Notes under the pieces: generated by a model | Told to the model about the DNA's origin: nothing | What the model saw: the letters and a program-made list of their open reading frames with translations, nothing else | Databases searched by the model: none | Position numbers and translations under genes: made by a program | Assembly: GCA_949825045.1 (NCBI GenBank) | Contig: OX463807.1 | Coordinates: 10,007,501-10,071,500 of the forward strand | Length of the DNA stretch: 64,000 nucleotides | Direction of reading: 5' to 3' | Origin: Argyresthia goedartella | Lineage: Eukaryota; Arthropoda; Insecta; Lepidoptera; Argyresthiidae | Shown: in pieces, positions 10,654-20,984 of the stretch | How the letters are laid out: every line of letters begins with the position of its first letter | How positions within the stretch are numbered: position 1 is the stretch's first letter

Positions 10654-12920
10654 CAGATGTAGTGAATAATCCTTTCCTTTCGTATTTTCTCGGAAATGTT
10701 CGTTTTTGTCTTACTACTTCACTCGCACTCAGTACCCATCGAGACAACGTAGGGAACGGTCGCATTGCAAGAGGAAGTATCTATATAGAGTAGTTAATAC
10801 CACATAAATATTTTGTTGATATTTATGTTAGATTTTGTGATAAACTTCATGGACTCGTGTATTAATGCAGCCCACCTATATTATTATTTTTTGACTTTAC
10901 ATTTCACTCTTGTCTGTCATTTTTGTAAATAATAAACATTGATTTTATTCGATCCACATTAACAATTTATAACAGACATGCCGAAAGCACTAAGAAAAGG
11001 GAAACGTTTAGATCGGCAAGCCTGCGAAGTTTTTTCAATATTTATTTATATTTCTTAACTGAAAATGATAAATTCAAACATAACAACTATACTGCTTACT
11101 TTTGTAAAGTCCAAAAACGAGTTTCGGAGGCCAGTGGAATTTCTCAACGAACAGTAAATAAAATATTGCAAAAAGAATACATAAATCAATCCACCTCCAA
11201 TAGTCCGAAGTCGGCAAAGTTGGGTAGACCAAATAAATTATTTTGTCTAGGTCTTGACGATTTTGACTACAACGTTATACGCCGATTAGTGTATAATTTC
11301 CATTTGATATACAAACAAGTACCAACAATTAAAGCCCTGAAGTCCAAGTTATCCGAAGCCATAAATTTTAAGGGATGTGACTTTACGCTAAGAAAAATTC
11401 TTAGAAGAATGGGATTTCGGTATAAAAAAGTTGAAAACAACAGAAAATTACTTATCGAGAAAGATGATGTTCGTTTAAAAAGAGTAAAGTTTTTAGCCGC
11501 GATAAAAAAGTACAGATTGCAAGGGAGAGAGATTGTTTATATGGATGAAACATACATCCATACCTCACATTTGGCAGGTAAAAGCTGGGCTGACTCGTCA
11601 GAAAACGGAGTGAAACAGTTAATTTCTAAAGGACAACGTCTTATAATAGTGCACGCTGGTAGTAGAAAGGGGTTTATACCTGGGGCATTGTTAATGTATC
11701 AGTCTACTGATAAAGCAGGTGACTATTACAACGCGATGAACAATGAAAACTATGAAAAATGACTTCGTAATCAATTCATTCCAAACTTAGCTCCACATTC
11801 GGTACTAGTAGTAGATAATGCTGCATATCATAATAAGTACGTAGAAAAACCTCCTAATTCAAATACCAGGAAGCAAGACATGATTGATTGGCTATCCAAA
11901 GATAACGTTCCGATTGTTCCGTCATTAACAAAACTTGAAATATATGAAATTATTTGCAAGTACAAACAAGACTTTGTAGAATACTCTATAGATAAACTTA
12001 TGAACGAATATGGACACAGCGTACTAAGATTGCCACCATATCATCCTGATTTAAATCCGATTGAAAACATATGGTCTCAAATAAAGGAATACGTATCCAA
12101 AAGAAACGTCAGTATGAATATGACTACTGTGAAACAATTGGTACAGGAAAAGGTTAATATGATTGGTCCCGATGTTTGGGCCAAAGTATTTGACCACGCC
12201 ATCAAATGCGAAAACGAGTACCGAAAACACGAACCTGAGTTGGAAAATTATATGGCTAGTTTTGTAATCACCGTTCATGAAAACTTTGACGATGATACAC
12301 CAGAAAATAGTTCTGATTCTGACTGTGATATGGAAGTTGGAAGTATTGTTTCGCATCACACTGTCCACCCCGCTCCTCCTCCTCTTATCCCGCTGTCATA
12401 ATCGAAGTCGTTCATCCAATCAGAAAATCATATTTATTTATATTAATTTCTCTGCTGGTTTGTTTTGTTTTATGTTGAGGTGTGTTTTTTGTTATGTCAT
12501 AGTATTTTTAATTAATTACAAAAATTTATTGTTATAAAAAAGGTCTGCAAAATCCTACTGTAGTTTTGACTTATAGTTAGACTTTTGGGGTTCCAATCCT
12601 TATAGAATCATTAGATCATCCCAACCGGAATTTGGTTTTTATCAGTGCGTTTTATTGAAATAAGACGTCCTCAGTAACTAGTTATATTTTTGTTTACCTA
12701 ACGAATTCTTTATATGATAGAATCGTGGTGGTTTTAACATCTCAGTGTAATATACGTCAAACGGGAAATTTGACATTTGACATTGATAAATAAAGTATGC
12801 GATTTATTTGATACCTACACGTAATTTAATAATACAGTAATTCATAGACACATCGGCACCATTCGGGTGTTATCGTTGTTCCGAGTTTTGCCGATAGGAA
12901 AGGATTATTCACTACATCTG
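10654..12920 (+). mobile_element. Tc1/mariner-superfamily transposon with DD82E transposase
   Basis: The left end CAGATGTAGTGAATAATCCT is exactly complementary to the right end AGGATTATTCACTACATCTG. The terminal repeat extends about 25 bp (…TTTCC) and then diverges. TA dinucleotides flank both ends (10652-10653 and 12921-12922), the target duplication of this superfamily. Length is 2267 bp. It contains one broken transposase gene at 10978-12401. The second catalytic Asp and the Glu are separated by 82 residues, far more than the usual 34-41. I recall that a DD82E group of this superfamily has been described, so novelty must be tested. Only a trans-supplied enzyme could now mobilise it. Confidence 0.9.
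10978..12401 (+). pseudogene. DD82E transposase, broken by one frameshift and one stop
   Basis: DDE-type (DDE_3-like) transposase that would cut and insert the surrounding element. ATG at 10978 opens MPKALRKGKRLDRQACEVF. The frame is lost near the T-run at about 11030, after which the next frame continues through a helix-turn-helix segment (RVSEASGISQRTVNKIL, about 11118-11168). Catalytic residues are Asp in VYMDET (11544), Asp in VVDNAAYH (11814) and Glu in DLNPIENIW (12063). A single in-frame TGA at 11760-11762 splits the domain; the frame is open again on both sides to TAA at 12399. The C-terminal tail is acidic (DDDTPENSSDSDCD). With only two lesions the copy is a fairly recent pseudogene. 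Confidence 0.88.
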
Positions 12921-12922
12921 TA

Positions 12923-13425
12923 CATGGGTCGGGCCATAAGTTTTGTCGCATACCTCAAACTTCAAAGTTATACCGCACACCAAATAAAAGTTTTGGCGTA
13001 AAAAAAATTAAGAACCTAAATTCACGGGTTTTCTGTAATTTTCTTTATGTTTAAAATTATAGTGAATGCGAAATGACGATAGTATTGAGGTAATTGCATT
13101 GCATCGCTGCGGTCAAGCGCCAACCGAGATTTTTAAAAATGCTGAAAAAATTTAAAATTGTATTTAGGTTCGTTTCGGTAAACGAACCTAAATATAATTT
13201 TCAATTTTTTTGAATCGTTTGATACTACGGTTACTATCAAACGATTCAGGGAAGATTTAAGCTCAGAAGATATGCAGAAGAGCGGTCGTCCTCGTGCTGC
13301 TTGGACTCCAGCAGTGAAGGCGCGAATACAAAGAAATCCCCTTCGGAAGCAAAAACTGTTGGCTCTCCAGATGAGGATAAGTAGACCTACAGTTAAAAGG
13401 ATATTGAATGAAGACCTTACCAAGC
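12923..13425 (+). pseudogene. 5' part of a mariner element, N-terminal transposase remnant
   Basis: Starts with a mariner-like terminus (GGGTCGGGCCATAAGTTTTG; compare GTCGGTCCATAAGTTCTG at 42477). A frame MRNDDSIEVIALHRCGQAPT begins at about 13067 and stops at about 13150. It is followed by TTVTIKRFRED (13227 on) and a block from RSGRP-like KSGRPRAAWTPAVKARIQRN to ISRPTVKRILNEDL (13273-13419). These are the two helix-turn-helix units of mariner transposases. A hairpin around 13164-13200 (AGGTTCGTTT...AAACGAACCT) disrupts the link. The catalytic domain is absent. About 300 bp downstream (13430-13734) hold nothing I recognise. Confidence 0.75.
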
Positions 13426-13734
13426 TGACCGAAGAAGTTTATATCGCTCTAAAAGAGCTGTCACCTCTCCAGCCCTTTCAGAGTGATAGAAACTTGGCGC
13501 GAACTTTACAGAGTACCTGTTTATGGCTATGCTCCTCACGCTACCGCGATGTTGACCGAGATGTTCACACACTGCCCTACTGGCACAATATCTTCGCGAT
13601 GCATCTCTCTCTCTCACCCCACCTTACCGTATGAGAGAAATAGATGTCACAGCTCGCTCAGATGCAAAGAAAGTTGGCCCGACCTGTACTGTGTACCTTT
13701 GGTGTTTTTATTTTTAATTAGCGTGAGACCCAAG

Positions 13735-13960
13735 ACCTATAGGGTTTCATGCTTGCTTCTCGCACATGAGTCAAAGGTTCGAATCTTGACCATGTACCAA
13801 TGAGATAATTAATTTATCCGAAACACATTATCGGACTTTCAGTGTTTCTGATGGATTACACGTTAAGCTGTAGGTCCCGGCTACAATCTCTACTTGGTAG
13901 AAGATCTTCGACGTTTACCGCCGTCTTGAATTCTCAAAGATCTATAGTCCCATACTTAAT
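13735..13960 (+). repeat. tRNA-derived SINE, probable
   Basis: A B-box-like GGTTCGAATCTTGACC lies at about 13776-13791, preceded by a tRNA-like head and followed by a body (TATCGGACTTTCAGTG…) unlike the other SINE family here. The boundaries are uncertain. Confidence 0.4.
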
Positions 13961-14159
13961 TTTTGTTACCAGATTTTATATTTTCGGCAGTTTTCTGTGC
14001 GTTTTTCATAATTTTCTCTCCGTTCAAAGAAAGTTATAAAAAAAGATATGCGTATCAGTCCAGATGTTTGCGAGATTCGCCGTTACAATGTTTTGAGATT
14101 CATTTTTATATACAAAACAAAGTTCCTAATTTTCTTTACGTATTAATATAGAATTAAAA

Positions 14160-14245
14160 AACGTATTTTTATGCCTTTTCTCTACATTGGACCTGGGAGA
14201 AGAAACTCCCAAATTGAATTTTGGATCTCTTCTAATTATAGATTT
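14160..14245 (-). mobile_element. LINE 3' UTR fragment, minus strand
   Basis: Minus strand AGAGATCCAAAATTCAATTT, GGGAGTTTC, GGTCCAATGTAGAGAAAAGG. It matches the 3' UTRs at 8365-8520 and 61015-61196. No coding part. Confidence 0.6.
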
Positions 14246-14272
14246 TGTTTAACTAGTAAAAATATTATCTAT

Positions 14273-14517
14273 TGTGCCGGCACATACGCCCGCCACAGAT
14301 ATGCGGAAATATCTATTTCCACGTAATGTTAAGATAAGTTGACGACCGTCACAGATAAGGTATATTTATATTCATCACGTAGTTTTGTAGTAAGTTGTAT
14401 ATAAGCTTAGTATCTCCTATAATAAAGTAGTCTAGTCTAGTCCAGTATTTGCGCGCATCTCAAGCCTTTTACTTTACTCCCGAAGATGTCGCTCTCCTTA
14501 TAATTGCCTCTGGCAAA
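14273..14517 (+). repeat. 5' LTR of the non-autonomous element
   Basis: Starts with the palindrome TGTGCCGGCACA. AATAAAGTAGTCTAGTCTAG near 14421 could serve transcript 3'-end formation. It is followed directly by the primer-site-like sequence. Confidence 0.85.
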
Positions 14518-15679
14518 GTGGTGACCCGACTTTTGAACATCAGCAACCTTCGGTAATAGCAGCATGGACCCAGCCGCGAAGAAAACTCCGTGTGCTGCCA
14601 CCTTAGAAGTGCAAGCAAGAAGCACTTCGTCCAAGATCGCCGAGCCCCGACTTCTGCATACCTATTTCAAACCACGCTGCAGAACTCCATAATCAAGACC
14701 CCACCCAAACCAAGACGACATCAAGCAAGCCATGACCGGACCAGATTTGAAAACGGACCAGAAGCCAAATAATTTCAACTGAAGATTTCCCGCATCGAAC
14801 TCAAGATACCGCAAGAATAATGAACCGATAGTCAGCCGACTGCTGATTTATCAAAATGGAGCTCGCACCAGCAGAAACGAACGCGTCGGCAAATTCATTC
14901 ACAGCAAGCAGTTTTTTTCAAGTTCAAGACATAGGAAGCCGTTCCAGCCCCCAGAAGAGTTGAAACATCATCGATATACCTAATTCAACGAATATTGAAA
15001 TCATCCAGAAAGAACATCGCACGAAGAATAATCAAATCACTGAAGAGAGAGAGAGATATATATATATATATATATAAACGATTGGTGTACAAGATGTGCC
15101 CTATGTTGCCAAATCCCAAGGTTTTTAGGCACACAAATTTCGTCAATTGACAACTTAATATTCACTCAAGAGTGAAGAGCACGCACGTACATATGACGTA
15201 CGAGATCATTGACTGCCTACAGCTATGGTTACAGATTTAATGCTGACGCTGATTCAGCACAATCATCCTTGTGTAGGTACGGTCGCAATTATAAACAAAC
15301 AGTGATTACGACTTCAACGACGTGCGATGTAAATTGACTCATCGATTCCTGAAAAACATGGGCGGCTGCAGCATCAGACGACTCTCCTGCGGATCTTTTC
15401 CAGTTATAGGTTAGGTTAGTTTACTAACCGCGAAACACCATTTTCCTAGTGTTTTTCTGTTTTCCAGTTTTTAGTTTATTTTATGTAGTGTGCGGCCAGA
15501 TACAAGACTTGCCTGCAGGTAAATATTAAGTAATTCTTTAAAGGTATGTAGAATTCGCATATTAAAATACTACTAGTTATTATTGCAGTTGATATAAGTT
15601 TGTTATGTTATCTAACTTAGATTTTTTCCATTGTTATAAGTACATTCATTTATTTTTATTCCCTAAAGGGGGGAGTATC

Positions 15680-15924
15680 TGTGCCGGCACATACGCCTGC
15701 CACAGATATGCGGAAATATCTATTTCCACGTAATGTTAAGATAAGTTGACGACCGTCACAGATAAGGTATATTTATATTCATCACGTAGTTTTATAGTAA
15801 GTTGTATATAAGCTTAGTATATCCTATAATAAAGTAGTCTAGTCTAGTCCAGTATTTGCGCGCATCTCAAGCCTTTTACTTTACTCCCGAAGATGTTACT
15901 CCCCTCATAATTGCCTCTGGCAAA
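15680..15924 (+). repeat. 3' LTR of the non-autonomous element
   Basis: Same length as the 5' LTR, with about seven substitutions, four of them clustered in the last 30 bases. It is immediately preceded by the polypurine tract. Confidence 0.85.
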
Positions 15925-16371
15925 TCTATTATAAATAATACGCAGCAATTAATCATTACAAAAATATGCTAGTTATGTGTTGAGTTAGATTGACACTTTG
16001 CACTGTCATTTATGTTATCTTGAATATTGTTATATTTATTTTTAGTTAAAGTGGTTTTTCATAGTTTTAAATTGTTCAAAGGCATTTTCAAAATCTCCTA
16101 TTTCTTAGGTTAACACATAACAGCTGTCGCTAATTTTGGAATATTTTGATAGGTTCTTGCGTACATATACATTAGATTTCTTATTTTTTATTATTATTTA
16201 TGTTATGATTTGACTTGCTATAGTTAGTGCGTCAACTTCTTTATATATTGCAAGAATAGCACTTTACGAATACTAACGTGTTGCTGTCTAACACCAAACT
16301 GGTCTCAACCTGCCTTACATTTGAAAGTGATAATTAGTTGCTAAGTTTAATCAGCGTTTAACAATAAATTA
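15925..16371. other. AT-rich DNA without a recognised gene
   Basis: No open frame or repeat recognised. It may include the LINE 3' flank of the reverse-transcriptase scrap that follows on the minus strand. Confidence 0.45.
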
Positions 16372-16650
16372 TTAAATGTGAACCAATTCAAGTTTAAAGA
16401 TACTTAATACATTAATAAGATTATCAAAATCTTCTTTTTGTTTTTCAATCTTAAAGCACAGTGAAGTATCATCAGCAAACAACACTATGTCAGTAAATTT
16501 CACCACCATAAAAGGCAGATCGTTAATATATACCTGGAATAAGAAAGGGCCTAATATGTAACCTCGTAGAACGCCGATATTTACACCCGATCCATCAATT
16601 TCTGTCCTTTCAATTCTATTGCTTATATTTGATCTTAGTAGATCCAACAC
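16372..16650 (-). pseudogene. LINE reverse transcriptase fragment
   Basis: A 92-residue stretch spans reverse transcriptase motifs B to C: LRGYILGPFLFQVYINDLPF, then VLFADDTSLCFKIEKQ. The YxDD-equivalent FADD is intact. The order and spacing match jockey/CR1-like LINEs. Both ends are missing, so it is a truncated copy without function. It resembles the same region of LINE B (33755-34985). Confidence 0.8.
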
Positions 16651-17521
16651 TTTATTTCTAACTCCGTAATTATTGAATTAATTGATGTTGATTTAGTTAG
16701 TCACGCCCGACTCAGGGACGATAGTTTACGTATCGGTTGAAGCAAAAAAAAACCCGCATAATTTTGATTCACAAATTGCCGTGTTCGATTATCCCGAAAT
16801 ACCCGTGACGTGCGGACAGCCCCGGCCGGTCCCAGGAAGCGCGCTTTCATTGTATCCACTTTAAAAGTAAATATTAATGAAATAAAACATTTAATTGAAC
16901 ATCGAACCCACGCCGCGGCTTGTATGATATTGCGAGCCCAAGCGATAGAAGTAAGGCCATAATATAATTATTTTTGGATATTTTTTACTGAAAAAAAGTT
17001 CTATTTTTGCTTCAGTTTCGTCTAAATAACTACCCCCGGGCGTAACTTTACAAATCAAAACACTGTGAGAAGATAAATCTGAACTTTACGAGCAAGAAAG
17101 CCTTATATTAGGCAGCGTAGCCTGCTTCTGAACTAAAATACGTACATTACATACGCCTAAAAACTGTAGTGAAAATAAATAAATATTGCGTATATTTTGC
17201 GTGTAGGAACCTTTAAAATTCTGTCGCCATATTGGTAACGAACGCCGCAATATCTATTCTGATACATTTTCCGGGTCCTGTATCGATAGTCATTTACATA
17301 CCACCCACGTTGTTTAGCGTATTTTTTTTTCTGTATGAACAGAATCTTGATATCATATTGTCGTGTTCAACTTACGCAATTGTCTGGAAGTGTCAGACAA
17401 AACCAACGCAAGGGTTTTTTATTTTTTATTTGTTTATCAAAATCAAAACTTATCACTAATTTGTTTTCAAATGAACTAGCATCGGAAACCTTATGCGGTT
17501 TATATACGGAAAATAAGATCG
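16651..17521. other. Unassigned DNA
   Basis: A moderately GC-rich patch at about 16770-16860 (CCCCGGCCGGTCCCAGG) lies in otherwise AT-rich DNA. No gene or repeat identified; two overlapping frames at 17232-17583 have no motif. Confidence 0.4.
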
Positions 17522-17735
17522 CTAAGACACTTCTTTACCTACTACTTCACAGAAACAAGTATAAAATTCCTCACATCGTTTAAATAGCAGTTTCATAATG
17601 CTTTTGAAGAATATATTTTCTTTTATTTTCATAAGATCTGAGGGCAATTTGTTCAGCAACATAGGAAGCATATATTCGCATTTACTTTGATCATAGTAGT
17701 TTTTATATCTAGGCAAGTTATACATAGGAAGATAT
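17522..17735 (-). pseudogene. LINE ORF2 C-terminal fragment
   Basis: The minus-strand frame reads YMLPMLLNKLPSDLMKIKEN followed by FFKSIMKLLF. This is the WN-LP...FK...L pattern found at the extreme C-terminus of jockey/CR1-like ORF2 proteins. No catalytic part is present. Confidence 0.55.
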
Positions 17736-17840
17736 CAGACACGTAAGCATTTTTATCTAGTCCAAACATAGTTATAGTGAAGTAAATTGTGAAACTCCTC
17801 ACATATAAAAGCAATTTTTACCTTATTAAATATACTACAA

Positions 17841-18065
17841 TAATACTGATTTGCACAGCAAATATACTGATTTTTACAACAAATATCAGGGAAAAATACT
17901 GCGGTAGCTTAAATGAAGGGTAAAGGAGGTGAGCGAAGCGATTCCCTCTTTATCCTTCGTGTTAGGTTGAACATGGGAAAAATAGAAAAAATACTTAAAA
18001 AATAAAAGTGTTTTTGCTGATCCTTTTTTGCTGTGAAAATCAGTATTTTTGAGGTGCGATTTAAT
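17841..18065 (+). repeat. Family E element
   Basis: Left TACTGATTTGCACAGCAAAT and right TTGCTGTGAAAATCAGTATT are inverted repeats. The core is GGGTAAAGGAGGTGAGCGAAGCG and then CCCTCTTTATCCTTCG. TTTAATA follows the right end, as at 63655. Confidence 0.8.
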
Positions 18066-18468
18066 ACTAGCCGTTGAAATTCACCAACAGAAATCGCACG
18101 TAGGTAGCCCCACATACCGTGAGCGAGCGAGTACAGGGCGACCTTGAGATATCAGAGTAAAAGAAGCTCCCAGGCGTAGTGATGCCAGTGATGCGGCGCA
18201 ATCTAGCCTGCACGGGCGGCGGGGCAAGTGATTCTGTAGGGGTTTAGCGATTATTGGACGTAGCGCAGGTGCGAGCTAGATTGCGCTTTATTAGTAGAGT
18301 TCACACCACAGAGCATTAAAAATTGGAGAGAGGGCAAGCCGCCGCGTAGCGGCTAGCCGTTGTATGCCCAGTGTGCATACAGTGCATTCAGTTGCTCTCA
18401 GCGAGAATTCGCGAGTGCACGAGCCGATCGCCTTAAAAAACTGACAACACTTAGCTTTATTTTCTATT

Positions 18469-19106
18469 ATGCCGGCCTGTGCAGTTGTCCTATGTGAAAA
18501 TTGCAGTGATTCGACAAATTTCCATAACAAGGGGATAACATTACACAGGTAAGTACTGAAAATACAATGTTTCTTCAATAAAACTACACGATTAACGAAA
18601 TATTGCGAGGAAGTGGCTATTAAGTGGCATCCACATTCCGTCTCTCTCATGCTCATTAGCGTTGCCGTCTAGCGAGAGAGAGAGGAAATAAATGTAATGT
18701 CCATGACGCGAGCGGGGCCACGCTGTGGTAGATTAGTGATGAACACTTTATTGACTTAGCCTGTATCGAAAAAAATGTACGCCTATATGAAAGTTTGAGT
18801 TACAGAATTAAACCTTTCCTGTACAGTATGTATTTTAAAATGCGCCGTGGCTCAGCTGGTAAGCGAGAGTACACACAATCACTCTGGTTAAGCAACTGCT
18901 GCTTAAAATGGGTGACCATTTCCTGGTGATCCCGTGCCTCAGAGAGCGCGTTAAGTGCACAAGACTATTTTCATTTTTGATTGCAATTTTTTGATTTTAG
19001 GTTCCCATGCAAACCGGAAATATAAGAAAAATTGATTACAGCAACAGCTAGAGGACCTTTTTGGTGGCTAGTGAAGAGGAATACAATATGCTCTGCTCAT
19101 TTTTAA
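18469..19106 (+). pseudogene. THAP-domain gene start, two exons, degenerate
   Basis: THAP domains are C2CH zinc-coordinating DNA-binding modules of host factors and of P-element-type transposases. Exon 1 (18469-18548, 80 nt) reads MPACAVVLCENCSDSTNF then GITLH, giving the two N-terminal Cys. A GTAAGT donor follows. After a 452-nt intron with a TTTGATTTTAG acceptor, exon 2 (19001 on) completes R and gives FP, the conserved HxFP signature, then ATATAR and TICSAHF, the distal Cys and His. The spliced frame has TAA at 19023-19025 and again at 19104-19106, so the domain is broken. A SINE sits in the intron. The rest of any protein was not found downstream. Confidence 0.7.
18841..18965 (+). repeat. 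tRNA-like SINE inside the THAP intron
   Basis: CCGTGGCTCAGCTGGTAAGC is A-box-like; GGGTGACCATTTCCTGGTGA and CCCGTGCCTCAGAGAGCGCG follow. It has tRNA-like order but no proper cloverleaf, so it is a dispersed retroposon and not a tRNA gene. Confidence 0.5.
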
Positions 19107-19717
19107 GAAAATATTGTGTATCACTGAGTATCTTAAAATGTACGTATTTCCTACAATGTACATACATTGGAGTAATAAATATATGTATTATCTGCAACAC
19201 CCATGTAGTTTCTGACTGCTATGCGACAATATGTTACAATAATAAATAATTACTACTTTTCTTGACTGTTAAATAAGAAAGAGTTTTATTTCAGTTGTCT
19301 TATCACGTACACAGTCAAATAGTTTATAACACAATACACATACTAATGATAACCCGATCTAAATTGTCTCCCAGGCGAAATTTTACTGTTCTAGAACATA
19401 ATTCGCGAAAGATAAAACTATCGATAACCTTTTATCGACATCACCCTGTCCCCACATATATGTACATGCAATCGCTGCTGCATGCGTGCTTTACGAAACA
19501 ATGTGCGCCTCATGCGCACGTTTACAGCCACGTAACTGCTTTGCATTTATTTACCAATAAGAGAGTAGGGATAAATGTGTAAGTGGTTATTATGTGTGCG
19601 TGTACGTTGTGTTTATTTAATGATACGTTGTGTGCGTGAATTCAGCTTGCGACAATCGGTTTGCATACAAGATAGGCTGAATGCCCTATCTCCTAGTTAG
19701 TTAGTTGAGATCTCTGT
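19107..19717. other. Unassigned DNA after the THAP remnant
   Basis: AT-rich to about 19440, then a more mixed patch with ACACATATATGTACATGC. No further THAP-gene exon with good splice sites was recognised. Confidence 0.4.
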
Positions 19718-20100
19718 GGTCCACACTGAGCCTCGCGCCACGCGAGGCAGCCTCGGACGTTTGCCTCGCGATGAAGCCTCGGTCTGTAATATTTTTTCAC
19801 GAGGCTGCCGAGCCTGACGACGAGGCTGAGCCACAGTCGAGCGCTCATTTAACGTAACGCACTGTTCTTTATCCATCACAAAAACGTTACCGACTGAGAC
19901 AAATCAGGTTCTACGACCGTCCAGAGCGCGCACGGCAAACGTTCTGAGGCACCTTTGAGCATCGACAAAAACCGACAACCGACGCCGAGGCACGCTCGAG
20001 CGAGGTAGCGAGCGTGTTTGCCTCGTGCGAGGCACCTCCAGACCGACCGAAGCTTTGCCTCACCCGCATGCCTCGCATGGCGCGAAGCTCAGTGTGGACC
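19718..20100. repeat. GC-rich MITE, TIR GGTCCACACTGAGC
   Basis: Left GGTCCACACTGAGCCTCGCG is mirrored by right CGCGAAGCTCAGTGTGGACC, and similarity continues through the GCGAGGCA segment, so the terminal repeat is about 33 bp with a few mismatches. Length is 383 bp. The interior repeats GAGGC/GCCTC many times and is far more GC-rich than its surroundings. The open frames on both strands reflect that composition. Confidence 0.85.
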
Positions 20101-20984
20101 CTGCTATTGCCACGCTGCGAAAGTAACTATATATTTAAGTGCCTTTGCAAAGTCATCTTACTGTACTTAGGACTATTGAGTATTCTGTGCCTAGGCTTTA
20201 TTCATCTGTGGCCTAGGTAACCGACATTGGTATGAAACATTCCAAGAGATGTTTTATTGTATTTCATAGTTTCATGGTAAATAATATTTTTGAAGTCCTA
20301 CGTAGTGGTTATGGGGAAAAAAGTAATGGGCCATGTAACAAAAAATCAAAGGTACCAAACTGAGAAAACCGTTTTGAGATAATTGTGTTCCTTACTTTTC
20401 GTTATTTCCATCAAAAAATATTACAGGGTTACTGAAATATCCGTAAAAAATATGTTTTTTATTTGTCCTCTGCGGCGTAGTTTGTCGAAATTCCTTATAT
20501 CCCGTAAATCTATCAACAGTTTTCCTGTCAGTCGATAACGCGGATGTCAGTCGGAACGTAAACAAATATTGATGTTATAGTTTTTTAGTTTTATAATCGG
20601 AAATAACCAGCCTCAAATACAACCGTTCCAAAACTGTGAGCAAGTGACAGTGACAGCAAGTGTAATTTGAAAAAAAATATAAAAAAATAATAGACATTCC
20701 TTACCCAAAATATTCAAACAAGTGTCTTAAAACAGGTTAAAATTTCAGAAAGCAAAATAAAAATTAGTATTTATCGCAGGGCTTATTGATATTCGAGCTT
20801 TCAGCGTATCGTATCAGTCTTGCTAAGGTATGCGGCAAAACAATTTTGTAATATAGAGCGCTGCATAGTTGGTTTGGATTTGTTTGCATTGCGACGAGCC
20901 CAGCTGCAAGCTATTTTATGTAAATGCTGTATCGCAATAGTGTTCTTCAGCATACTTCAGCCGAATGAAGCCATTGACATATAA
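20101..20984. other. AT-rich DNA without a recognised gene
   Basis: No open frame over 60 codons; no repeat end recognised. Confidence 0.5.

Larger units (their letters stand above)
14273..15924 (+). mobile_element. Non-autonomous LTR retrotransposon, 1.65 kb
   Basis: Two 245-bp LTRs (14273-14517 and 15680-15924) begin TGTGCCGGCACATACGCC and end CCTCTGGCAAA. By eye they differ at about seven positions. A TCTAT pentamer flanks both sides, consistent with a target duplication. A primer-site-like TGGTGACCCGAC follows the left LTR, and a polypurine run AAAGGGGGGAG (about 15665-15675) precedes the right one. Each LTR has an AATAAA. The 1.16-kb interior has only a short gag-like start (ATG at about 14564, MDPAAKKTPCAATLEVQ) and no protease, reverse transcriptase or integrase, so it would need a helper element. 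Confidence 0.85.

Noticed and set aside
18841..18965. tRNA gene
   Set aside because: A- and B-box-like words are present but no complete cloverleaf or acceptor stem; similar heads here are joined to SINE bodies.
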